From Galdieria sulphuraria (taxonomy: Eukaryota; Rhodophyta; Bangiophyceae; Galdieriales; Galdieriaceae): a stretch of 64,000 nucleotides of DNA. The notes below the pieces were generated by a model that saw only the letters and a list, made by a program, of their open reading frames with translations, did no database searches and was not told where the DNA came from. The stretch lies in assembly GCF_000341285.1 (NCBI RefSeq), contig NW_005178474.1, positions 62,001 through 126,000 of the forward strand, written 5' to 3'. This document shows, in pieces, positions 19,356 to 29,511 of this stretch (its first letter is position 1; every line of letters starts with the position of its first letter). The translations under genes and the position numbers were made by a program.

Positions 19356-21906
19356 TTAAGCAACCAGTCGTATTTTGTCCAGATTTCTATCGATCATCCA
19401 AATATTCAATTGTTCATATTCTTCAAGGCACTTGGCCCACTGATCATGAGAATAGCCTCTTCCCAATATTTGCCTTTCCACATCGGATAGCACAACTTCA
19501 GATGTTCCATCCATACCATGTATTGCTTCACAAACATGTCGATAAATTTCTGCAACAGGATCACTGTTGTAACTTTTGCCAATGTATTCCTAAAACCAAA
19601 AGATTCTTTAGCATGTCCTTCAAAAGCTCTCTACTGATGTCTCATACCTCTCTCAACGAGGACTTGCTTGACTCTAATAGACGAATGGCCTCATCAACAT
19701 CAGCATGTTCCACAAAAGTACTAAAGCGGATTCTTGCCAGAGCTTGACTTAAACGAAGAATACTTAGAAGAGTTCTTGCCGAAGTATAATTTTCCGCCCA
19801 TTCACCAGCTTTCTTTTCCTTATCTCTCATTGCCACATAATTATTGACAATATACTTTGAAACGAACCCTGGAATGACAGGATTGTATCTTTTAGCCTTG
19901 GCAACATAAGCGCGAATCAGTTGAGGATCCACGGGATGAAACTCATCTTCAGGATGTTTGCCAACTCGGTGTACATACGTAACATGCTTAGCTAATTGAA
20001 AATCTTGAGCTTCATTAGGAGTATCGATCAACAGAAACAGCAAATCGAAACGGGATAAGAGTGCCGGTGGTAAGTTGATGTTTTGGGAAGGTGTCTTTTT
20101 CTTGTTGTAACGACCGTAAGCAGGATTGGCAGCAGCCAAAACAGCAGCTCTTGCATTCAGCGTGGTTGTTATGCCAGCTTTGGCAATGGAAACAGTCTAC
20201 AACAAGTCATGTAAGCAATTTTTTTTGTAAAAACATTAAATACATTCTCTTACTTGCTGTTCCATTACTTCATGAATGGCAGTTCGATCGACTTCATCCA
20301 TCTTATCAAATTCATCGATACAAGCAACTCCCATATCTGCAATAACCAACGCTCCACCTTCTAACATCAATTCATTGGTGAGTGGATCTCGCAACACTGC
20401 TGCAGTTAGACCAACTCCAGAAGAGCCTTTTCCTGTGGTGTATACGCCACGAGGTGTTATAGTGGCAATATGTTTCAATAACTGAGACTTGGCTACACCA
20501 GGATCACCCATAAGGCAGACGTGAACATCACCACGCAAACGAATTCCGTCTTGGAACCTTCGAAGAGGTGCTCCAACCATAAGTAGTAAGAGAGCCTTTT
20601 TGACATCCAAGTGGCCATATATTTCAGGAGCAATGGACTTTGCCAAGAGCTCATATACTTGAGTGTCTTTGGAAAGCTCAAACACTTGCCTATCAACTTC
20701 AACAGAAGGGATGAATTCCTCGTAGGTCTTTTTGTTGCGTTCGATGTGCATTCCTTGCAGAAAAGTATCAGCAACGAGACCTGCGTGAAGAGAATGGAAA
20801 CCTGTCTGGGGAGTTGGAAGAAAAACGCCGCAAACAGTTACCAAATCGCCTGCAGAGCACTGTTTAGCTACTTCACCTAAGAGCTGCAAAGTTACTGCAC
20901 GAGGTATATGTCCAACTGGGACTTGATCGGCAGTTTCTTGAAGTCTAATTTCTTGGTATTTTACAAATTTGGTTCCTCTCATATTAAGATAGAGTTCACC
21001 AGACTTTCTATTGGTGCGACATTCGGCACTTGGGCACGCTACTAGTGGCATGAACTTTCGAGAGTTGACTTGTTGGAAGGCTTGGAAACCACAAGATTCG
21101 CAACTATAACAGGCAACGGTCACACGAGGCTTGACGTCTAATACTCTGACAACGAGTCCTTTGATTTTAACTAAATGACCGATATCAACTGCAGTTATTT
21201 CCCTTATAGATAATGGTTTAGTATTGGTAGGTGGAATGAAGTGAATTTCGTATCTTCGTACAAGCTGAGCCGGTATCTTGTTCTGTTGATCTTCGATAGG
21301 AGCGTTGAGAGGGTCCAATTCAGCCATAACACGTGGATCTATTTCGTTTCCTAATGCAGAGTCTTCACTCATTATGTGAGTTCCTCTATAGTCACTCTCC
21401 AGCTGCAAATACTGTTCTATTACAATATCAAACTGGTCTTTAACTATGGATTGCTGAGGTTTTACATTCTTTAAGATTTCGTCCACTGCTTGTGAAGCAA
21501 TTTCAATAAAGCGCAAAGTATTGATTGTTATAGCTTGCGCAAGTTCCTCTCTTCCTTCAGCGATGATATCATCCAACTCAATATTTAAAGATTTTCTGGT
21601 TCGATTTGCAATTTCTTGTATTTGAATCATATATTTGTGAGGCATTTGTTCGTTAGGGGAAATAGAAGACATAGGAAGTGAACTAATTTCTTCCGAGTCC
21701 TGTAAGGAGCTTTCCACACCAGGCGCCCTTGTTTCTTCGCTCGAATAAGGTCCCAAATGCGTATAAAAATTTTCGTCTTGAACAACTCGAAAATTCTGTA
21801 GAAACTGTATCAAGTCATTCTTATATTGACTGTAGGGTTTTAACAATACAGGAAGGTATGCTGTCAACATACTCTGAGCCATTGCAGAAAAGTTAGTTTT
21901 TCTCAA
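19356..21906 (-). CDS. MCM7: Replicative helicase subunit MCM7
   Basis: Three exons (21906-20254, 20196-19648, 19589-19356) with 57- and 58-nt introns encode 811 residues. Seen: a zinc finger (CYSCESCGFQAF...CPSAEC), Walker A GDPGVAKSQLL, sensor/PS1 hairpin region TGKGSSGVGLTAAV, Walker B with DEFDKMDE, and arginine finger SRFDLLFLL. The first splice restores AIHEVMEQQ-TVSIAKAGI, which is strictly conserved in MCM proteins. MCM7 is a core subunit of the MCM2-7 replicative helicase loaded at origins. The C-terminal exon ends IRLVA. A second in-frame ATG eight codons in (MAQSML) is an equally possible start. The N-terminus is about 90 residues longer than usual, with a Ser/Glu-rich insert. Confidence 0.97.
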
Positions 21907-22263
21907 AAGGAAAATTATTCAATTTCCCGCCCAATTTTAGATTTCATCAATCTCTTTCTTACTTGGAAATAAATGCTCGACTTGATCGGAAACTTTGCAA
22001 AGACTATTTTATATTTTTTGTAATGAAAGAGGCAATCAGTAGTTTAAAATTGAAACTAATATATAGTTTTTTTTGACACAAGAAAGAACAATAGGTCATA
22101 GGTACTAATCCTCATTCACATATACCGAAACGTTTTGACATTGTCCATTAATGCTTCTGTCACTGGGGCAGTTGGTTGCAGAAAGCCGTTAATAGTTCCT
22201 CTGTATCTTTTTTACAGTGTTGATTAGAGTTTATTTTCAAAGTGCACTTGAATCTCTCCTGTT
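21907..22263. other. Divergent intergenic region
   Basis: About 357 bp of AT-rich DNA between the MCM7 start and the next plus-strand gene; it should hold both promoters. T-rich and A-rich tracts are seen, but no recognised operator, RNA gene or repeat. Confidence 0.6.
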
Positions 22264-22969
22264 ATGGAACCCCATAGTGAGAGAGAAAAGGATTTAGCCT
22301 GGACAAACGCTGATGCCAAAGAAAACCAAAAGCTTGTATTGTCGGATTTTCTTAGTCAAATAGTCACGAATCACCGTGAGTCCATACAAAGGGTTTTCAT
22401 GCGTTCTTCTTCTGGAGGTATGTATGCGGAAGAACAGCTCAGGAGTCATTTGACTGAGAGTTTATACTTTTCTAGTTGTGTTGGGTGTCATAACTGGCGT
22501 CGGTCGAGCTGTTTACTATGAAAAAGCACTTCTTCCTGAGTTGATGAGAAGTGTTTCACGTCTAACCTTGGTTTCTTTTCATTTTTTTGCTTTGAAGGAA
22601 GTTTGTGATCGTCTCAAAGGCCGAGAAACAATTTGGAGTACATTCTTTGCGGGTGGTTTTTCGGGTTGGTTTTATGGCCTGCTTCGATTCCGAGAAACCG
22701 TATCACCGACTCGCTCCTTTATTGCAGGAGTTTGTGCAAGCTCCATTGGCTTACTGGTAGTAGGCGGACTGGAGAGTGCTCGTGATCATATAGTTTTCAG
22801 ATGGGAGCAAGGTGCAGAAACTGAACGTGAATTTTATTTATTCCGTCTTTACCATCACTTGATTGGAGAAGATAAAGAACTTGAAAGACTACGAGCGAAA
22901 AGAGATGCTCTGTACTTGGAATTGTTTCAGCTACAAGATGAGAAAAAGAAAAACGAGTCCAAAATGTAA
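22264..22969 (+). CDS. Tim17/22/23-like small membrane protein
   Basis: Exons 22264-22417 and 22476-22969 over a 58-nt intron give 215 residues. A soluble N-terminus is followed by several weakly hydrophobic, glycine-rich segments: VVLGVITGVGRAVYY, FFAGGFSGWFYGLLRF and FIAGVCASSIGLLVVGG. Between them LKGRETIWSTFFAG recalls the R-x-x-x-x-W-x-x-x-x-AG spacing of the Tim17/Tim22/Tim23/OEP16/PRAT superfamily of mitochondrial and plastid membrane channels. The C-terminus is a charged coiled coil (RLRAKRDALYLELFQLQDEKKK). The splice restores an open frame. Superfamily assignment is tentative; it may equally be a complex I assembly-type or lineage-specific membrane protein. Confidence 0.6.
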
Positions 22970-23108
22970 CTTTATGAAAATTCATTTCATCCTTTTTAGG
23001 AAATTGAAACTTTTTTCTCGATGACTGAAAGTTGATTCTGTTGAGTTTGGTTGAACAATTATACAAAGGTCTATTTATGGCAGTTTTTAGTAACTGAAAA
23101 CCGACTTT

Positions 23109-24683
23109 ATGGCGTCATTCACCAAAGAATCTTCTTCTGACGATGGGAACAGGGAAAAGGCTTACAGTGAATCACCTCCCTCCAGTGGCGCTTTTACACC
23201 TGGAGTTACCTGTAAAGTAGGTGTTTCTTCTTCTGTGGCAGTTGATAAGCACCAGCAGGTCCCCTCTCAGCAGATTCCACTCCCATTTGGTGTTTCCAAC
23301 TTGGAAAGTGATTTTTATTCTGAAAATGTAACTTGTGTCGGTGAAAACAAGAAAAATATCCAGGACAATAAGGCGCCCGTATATCCCAGTTCCTTCGATG
23401 CCGCCACAAATAATCTGGATGCTTCCATAGTTCTCACAAAACAGGCGTCAGGTGATTTCACATTATCCAACACTGAGTCGAATGTTACGACAAACTCTGT
23501 CAAAGGTATAGATGCCACTGAAGGCAACTTGAACACAACACAAAATGCCAGTATTCAAAGTGAACTTCGAGACGAGAAGAATGTGGATAGAGGACCTCTA
23601 CTCACAAAGGAACAGTTTGACGACTTGGTTCGTAGATGTTCATTTTTTGCTATATATAGTTCTGCCAAAGTTCCCAAAGTACGGTATAAGCGTCTGGAAG
23701 AATCTGTGCTTACAATTTGTCGTTTATTCTACACTCGAAGGCATAAGATCGATTGGTTTGTGGAGGAGTTGAACCGAAGTGAAGGTCATGATTGGACGGT
23801 TTCTCAGTGGGTGGCTTTCCTTCATGGCTCCAATTTTAAGATGGTGAAATTGAAAGCATATAAAGGAATTGGAAACTTTTGCTATTATAATGGAAGCGTA
23901 TTTACAACTGCTGGTATATTGGGAAGCTGTAAGTGCTTGAGGGAGGTTCGTACAGGCTTTGGTGGTAAACAGGGCAATCGCGATGTTCTTGCTGATGAAG
24001 AACTCAAAGCGTTATATGAGAGCGAAGAGATTATCAAAGTAGATCCGAACGCGTTTCCAGATGATTCGGAGATTGCACCTCTGAAACCTGTGAGACCTCG
24101 TATGACTTTGAAGAGGCAATCAGATAGCATTGCGCAAACTTATGGCCTGGAGAATAGTTCTTTAAGGAATCCCAAGATTAGTTATTCTTTAACAATGGGA
24201 GAAGTTGTCGGTGATGGTCCTTCAAAGACAGGTAGCTCACCTATGGAGACGGATTCTGAGGTTGAAGGTGCAGAATTGGAAGCTTCTCAACAAGAAAACG
24301 ATATGGAAAGCACAGAAAGCAGTGAAAGTGATACAAAGGATAGTACTGAAAAGGACTCTGCTCGTCGTGCTTCACGTAAGAGAATCCGAGAAAATTCAAT
24401 GAGTCAAAGTCTGAACTTATTGGATACAAACTCTACACAAGATTCACTTATTCATGACCATGAGAAGTTTAGTTTCAGTTCTGTGAGTCCGAAGGAAACT
24501 ACGCAGTCAAGATTGGATTCTAGAAACCAAGAAGCTTCAGATGAATATATAGATTCCATTCTGACAAGATTTTCTGTACAAATGCAAGACAAGTTGGATC
24601 GTGCTATTCAGGTGTTAGAGACCAAAATGGACCTTATCACCCAAAGAGTATCAAAACTAGAAGAAGAAAGGTTAGGAAGATAA
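23109..24683 (+). CDS. Unrecognised 524-residue protein with C-terminal coiled coil
   Basis: Intronless. Residues 1-165 are Ser/Thr/Asn-rich and probably disordered. A conserved-looking folded block of about 130 residues starts at LTKEQFDDLVRRC and includes TICRLFYTRRHKIDWFVEEL, a Trp-rich patch (HDWTVSQWVAFLHG) and a Cys-containing stretch ILGSCKCLREVR. It is followed by an acidic Ser/Glu-rich region with basic RRASRKRIRE, then a C-terminal coiled coil (LDRAIQVLETKMDLITQRV). I do not recognise the family. The mix of folded block, acidic tail, nuclear-localisation-like basic patch and oligomerising coil suits a nuclear regulatory protein, but that is only inference. Confidence 0.7.
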   Translation: MASFTKESSSDDGNREKAYSESPPSSGAFTPGVTCKVGVSSSVAVDKHQQVPSQQIPLPFGVSNLESDFYSENVTCVGENKKNIQDNKAPVYPSSFDAATNNLDASIVLTKQASGDFTLSNTESNVTTNSVKGIDATEGNLNTTQNASIQSELRDEKNVDRGPLLTKEQFDDLVRRCSFFAIYSSAKVPKVRYKRLEESVLTICRLFYTRRHKIDWFVEELNRSEGHDWTVSQWVAFLHGSNFKMVKLKAYKGIGNFCYYNGSVFTTAGILGSCKCLREVRTGFGGKQGNRDVLADEELKALYESEEIIKVDPNAFPDDSEIAPLKPVRPRMTLKRQSDSIAQTYGLENSSLRNPKISYSLTMGEVVGDGPSKTGSSPMETDSEVEGAELEASQQENDMESTESSESDTKDSTEKDSARRASRKRIRENSMSQSLNLLDTNSTQDSLIHDHEKFSFSSVSPKETTQSRLDSRNQEASDEYIDSILTRFSVQMQDKLDRAIQVLETKMDLITQRVSKLEEERLGR

Positions 24684-24752
24684 ATTTCTTAATAAATAAA
24701 CGTATATTGCCGATTTATAATGAAAGAGATTTTCTGGATATTCCACTTTTAT

Positions 24753-25853
24753 TCACAATATTTGTAGCCCTTCATTTCGAAGTTCCAAAGATCCATATAA
24801 GTATATAAATTCAGTAATATGGATATTTTCCATATCTTCATCACGAGAGTATTCTTTGCAAGCTAACGTCCATTCGTGAAATTCCTTATCGCCTATTTCA
24901 AATCCTAAACGTTCTATACACATCTTGGCTTCTTCACGACTAATCCAACCTGACATACGAGTATCAAAACGTTCAAATTCAGTTCTAGCTTCAGTCATCT
25001 ACAAAAACAAACGAGTTATCCACATCGAACAAAAATAATCTCTCGTTTGTCCTTACAAGCACATTAGATAAACCCATCGACTCACCAACAGCCGTTGCCT
25101 CAGCTCGTGCCTTACGAAGAGCTATTTCTTCATCGTTAGTATATCTTGTAGGGCCTTCTGGAATCTGAAGAGACCAAGTTAGTTGATTGGATCGATAAAC
25201 TTTACAGACTTACTTTGAGAGGATCCAACTCGGATAATTTTGTATTTTCAGATACGTTTTCTATATGATGACTATTGTTCTCTTCTTCGGTAACAAATTG
25301 CTCCAGTGGAATATGATAAAAAGCTCCATGGTTTGTATCATAAACAACACCATCAGTAAACGCAAACTCTACACTAACTGAACCTTCTGGTAAAGGGACA
25401 AGTACTTCATACAAGTCTGCTTTCTGATAAGGTGTCCAATTTATCGGAATAGTTTATAAAGCAAACTTCTTTACTCACCTTTTGTCTCAAAGGTAATATC
25501 AAAGGATTGTCAACGCCACTCCAGTTGTTGTATCCACCAGTGTAAAATAAATCTTGTCCTGAACGAAAATATTCTACTGGTGGCTGATACTGAATAAGGA
25601 TATACTTATTGCTCTGTGACTCTGTGATGGAATAATTAATCTTTCCTAGGCTTTCCGCTTGTCTCATCGTTAGACGATGTGATAGAACAGAGAAAACACT
25701 TGTTCTCCTCTTTTCCAAGACACAAGAGCATTTTCTAGTGTGTAAACAAATCTGCTGATGATATCCCACCTGGTTTAAACTCATCAAACAAGTCCGACTC
25801 ATTCCCAGTAACGAGAACTGAAAACCCATCAAAACCATTTTCTTATCACACAA
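24753..25853 (-). CDS. Starch-binding (CBM53-like) protein with EF-hand-like C-terminus
   Basis: Four exons (25853-25479, 25423-25214, 25164-25057, 24998-24753) with 55-, 49- and 58-nt introns, all in frame, encode up to 312 residues. Exons 1-2 hold a carbohydrate-binding module like those in starch synthase III: DLFYTGGYNNWSG, then YEVLVPLPEGSVSVEFAFTDG (core) and YDTNHGAFYHIPL, with the conserved Trp and the YDxNxxxxYHIP end. Exon 4 has an EF-hand-like helix-loop-helix, loop DTRMSGWISREE (Asp1, Gly6, Ile8, Glu12; position 3 is Arg, so binding may be weak) and a second, degenerate one. No catalytic domain is present. The Cys/Arg-rich N-terminus may be a transit peptide; later ATGs are possible, because the gene starts only 31 bp after the upstream stop. 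Confidence 0.75.
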
Positions 25854-25884
25854 CAGACAATCTTCAAAGATTTATTGTGAGATT

Positions 25885-26691
25885 TCAAAGTTGAAAGGAA
25901 ACTTTACGTTTCAACTGAATATCAAAGTCTCGCAGTGACTGTTGAAAGCCCAAGGCACTCTTAACTACCCAAGGACCATCTCCAGTAAGACTAGTCCACT
26001 CTAATAAATATTTCCGGTTACGCCAATCTGCACCTGCCTTTAGCACGTTGTCTTTGTCCATCTGCTTAATAACAGACACGGCAGCAGCTTGAGAATCCTT
26101 CGAAAAATAAGAATATTCTCCTTCTAACAGCACACGAGAGTTGAGTTCATGCGTCAGTTTCAGATTGGTCACCTTCTTTTGAACGTCATAACGGATTCGA
26201 AACAAGTCGTTACCTTCCAAGTTGCTTTGTAGTTCCAACCGTTCCTCTCGTTTTCCTAAACCACGATTTGATACATCGTGGAACCAAATGTGTGCGGATA
26301 CTTTGTTCTTCTCATCAGCTTGTATGTGATAACTTGCACTCAATGAGTTTCTGGGTAGGAAATACGATAGACGGATAGAGTTGTCCTTATCGAATGCTCG
26401 AAACCGTTGATCCACACCCAAATATCGAAAACGTTCCTTCTCAAAGTTGTAACAAGCATAAAGTTTAGACTTGGTCTGTGGAGAATAGACAAACTGTGTT
26501 TCGAAACTTGGTTGCTTAGGGTCGAACTCAAAAGTCAAAGACAACTGCTTTGGTTCACAAGAAACTTCAAAAGACTCAGCATCGAAAGGTGCCTATTAAA
26601 AACTATCCTTCAACAAGTTCTTGAATAGGTCGATAACACTAACCAAAGTAGAAGCACGAAAAGGTCTCTTTGTCATCGAAGACGGCTGCAT
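25885..26691 (-). CDS. OEP24-like plastid outer-envelope beta-barrel
   Basis: Exon 1 (26691-26644, 16 codons) and exon 2 (26592-25885) over a 51-nt intron give 251 residues. The protein has no membrane helix but runs of alternating residues that read as 10-14 antiparallel strands (FETQFVYSPQ, KLYACYNFEK, NSIRLSYFLPR, SLSASYHIQA, VLKAGADWRN, KYLLEWTSL, VVKSALGFQQSL, FDIQLKRKVSFQL). Length, strand spacing and the terminal strand agree with OEP24, a solute pore of the plastid outer envelope passing triose phosphates and other metabolites. Similarity is structural rather than motif-based, so a mitochondrial or other barrel is possible. It lies directly upstream of the starch-binding protein gene on the same strand. 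Confidence 0.55.
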
Positions 26692-27027
26692 TCCAAATTT
26701 TCACAATCTCAACATTCAAATCTCCGTCGGAAGCTTCTCATCCACATATACAAGTTATCGTAAACTGTTTGTTTCCCTCGAAAAACACTTGAAATAGTTG
26801 CAATAGATGGAGACTAGTATTTTCAAAGCAACCAAAATGGATCAGAAATCCTGAGAGTTTTGGGTGAAACTTGCCATAAAGCAGTCGATAGTGTTTTCTG
26901 TTTTTCCAAAGCAATTACTAAAGTTTGAACATATCTCTTTCCTCTAGTTTACAAGAATAATATGAGAGTAACTCAAATTCTTTAATTATACCAGAATCTA
27001 CCCTAACAAAAGCCAAACAGAATCAAG
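26692..27027. other. Intergenic, no gene seen
   Basis: About 336 bp between the OEP24-like start and the stop of the GH31 gene. Short frames only; probably the promoter of the former and the 3' UTR of the latter. Confidence 0.6.
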
Positions 27028-29284
27028 TTAAATAATACGACGAAAACATGGCACAATATGAATAGGAGTAGGGAATTGTCTTAGCCAGCAAGGGCCAATA
27101 ATATCTCCGTTATAATCCTTCCTATTATCCTTGTTACTATCTAACAAAGGAAGAAATTGCCAAGTTCCTGGTGGAAAAAATATATCTCGATCATTCTCAT
27201 GGGCAACTATAACAGGAGCAACAAGTAAATTATCTCCAACAGTAAACTCATCATCAATGGTCCAACTTTCAGTAAGTTGTGGACAAGTCCACCATAAAGG
27301 ACGAATCATAGGCCATCCGGTATTCAGTGACTGTTCCATTGCGTCATCGATAAAGGGCAAAAGTCTCTTTCGACTGGTAAGGAGTTCTCTACATAACTTC
27401 ACAGTATCTTCACTAAACTGCCAAGGAGCTACGGATAATTGAACACTTGGCATAGCTAAGCTTAATTCTAACCATCGAATAAATAACTCTTCACTCAATT
27501 GTCTATCATCATAGCAATTCCCTCCAACAATATCAGGGAGAACAAATGGATATCCAACAATGCCTGCTACTAGAGTTGCTGGAATAATACTTGCCAAACC
27601 ATTATCAAAGTCCCATACTGAAAATTTATCAAATAATCGAAGAAATGAAACATAAGCTTGACAACCACGACTAGCTGCTCGCACTTCTCGAATAGGAAAT
27701 TGAGAGGCTATATTGCAGTTCCAATATAATGTATATTCGTCGGGAATGCGAAGCGTTTCTCGAAAGGCTGGATGTTGTGGAAGAAAACAAGGCTCTCCTG
27801 CATCAAACTTGAATCCATCTATTCCATATTCTCTTTGAAGTCGATAAAGTTGTTCCAAAAACCATTCACAAGCTTCAGGATTAGTCACATCGAGAGCTTT
27901 TACAGTAGTTGGCTGCCACCACCGAAACGATGAACTTGCTATCAGGTCGTTTGAATTACTATTTTGGAGTGTTTGTCTAACAAAGTATTTTTTGGGTGAA
28001 GCATCGTTCTTTAAAACTGCTTCCGAGTCTTCATCAGCAAATGGAATGACCCATAATGTAACTAGGAAACCCAAGTCATGCAACTTTTGTACCATCTTTT
28101 CCGGATGAGGAAATTTAGTTTCGTCAAATACTAAATCGCCATATTTCCGAGACCATCGATCATCTATTTCTAGGACAGAATGTGGATATCCCCGTTCACA
28201 TATTTCTTGTGCAAAATTTTCTACATCTTGTTGAGTAATGTCTTGTTTATATCTTGCCCAAGTTGTCCATATAGGTTGTTCAACTAGAGCATGAAATGGT
28301 TTACTCTTGTTACATTGCGGTAAATAATCAAGTAGCCGTTCAGTTGCCTTTCGAACATCGGCTTCTATACCTAATACAAAGTCTATGCAAGGATAGGCAG
28401 TATGAAATGTCGACGAATTGGATAATGGATGTGTTATGGAAGACAAGTCATACTGTCTTCTTGCCTCTATGTGTAAAATGTCGTTGCCTTGTACTTTAGA
28501 ATCTGCCAAAGGTAATAATTCTTTAGCAAAATTTTCCAAACCAATGTTCCATTGTCTAGATGCTTGTTGTTGTTGTTTAGGAGAATGTAAACCAATATGA
28601 AGAAACTTGGAATGAAAAGAGAAAAACAGAAAGAACGAGACCTTTGGATGAAACCCAAGAAGGGTCTACTAAACCACAAAGACCTTGTGGACCATTATCA
28701 AAAGGATAATAAGGACCCAACTCTAAACAGGCACGTTCTGTAGGCCAAAACTGTCTAAGAGAGTGCGCTCCGCCATACCAATGTCCAGAAATAGGCAACT
28801 CAAAAAGAAAAGTGGGATAGAAGACTTCCGAGGAAAAATGGCCGTGTTCTTCCAAGTTACCGTAAACCACAGAAATCTCCAACAGCTTTTTTGGGTAAAG
28901 CTGCACGGTCAACTTTGTCCCACAAGAACAACAAAACGAACAGTGCTCTGCTTCAATCCTGTTGGAGACAGGATTATCTTCTTGACTAGTACCCGAGACA
29001 TTGTTTTTTGTGGGTCTCCAGTTGGTCTGCAAGTTGGTGACGCAACAAGGAGGCCAAAAGAAAGTTGCCTTGGCTATACACTGCCATTGGTATGTTTTTG
29101 AATTTTCTTCGTTGTTGTTTTCACAGGACTTTCGGAAACACTGTAAAGTTTTTTCTTTCCAACACAATAGCACTCCTCCATTAGGTAATAAAGGCAGCCA
29201 AATATCGCTATCTTTAGAGCTTTCCAACGCCATCTTAAAGAAACTTAATGATACACAGATAGTAAGGAAATATTCTGTGTTCAA
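27028..29284 (-). CDS. Glycoside hydrolase family 31, MYORG/alpha-galactosidase-like
   Basis: About 750 residues in two frames. The N-terminal part carries SGHWYGGAHSLRQFWP and PFDNGPQGLCGLVDPSW; the C-terminal part the GH31 barrel with WTTWARYKQDI, VLEIDDRW, DGFKFDAGE (nucleophile Asp), FDNGLASIIPATLVAG, the acid/base region FVLPDIVGGN, and FTVGDNLLVAPVI. WARYK and FKFDAGE point to the MYORG (KIAA1161) clade, whose human member is an alpha-galactosidase. The two frames meet near 28606-28654: either one extra T in a T5 run (28622-28626) shifts frame, or a 49-nt GT-AG intron (28606-28654) is removed. The former keeps a conserved-looking WVSSKGLVLSV strand and is preferred. A short hydrophobic N-terminus (YFLTICVSLSFF) may be a signal; the next ATG is at 29233. 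Confidence 0.85.
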
Positions 29285-29511
29285 CTCGCAACTGTTTCGT
29301 GCTATTCTATGGTTTCAATAACCAAATGAAAAAGATGAATGATAAATTCCAAAAAAAATAGGAAAACCTTGTTAGTTTTTTAACAACATGATAACAGACC
29401 TTTATTAAAGCTTCATTATTTCAAAACATCAAAACGTCTCTTCGACCAAATAACATCCGATCGTCGCTTCTTTCAGATTTTGTATCCATTTGCCATATTG
29501 ATTATCCAAAC

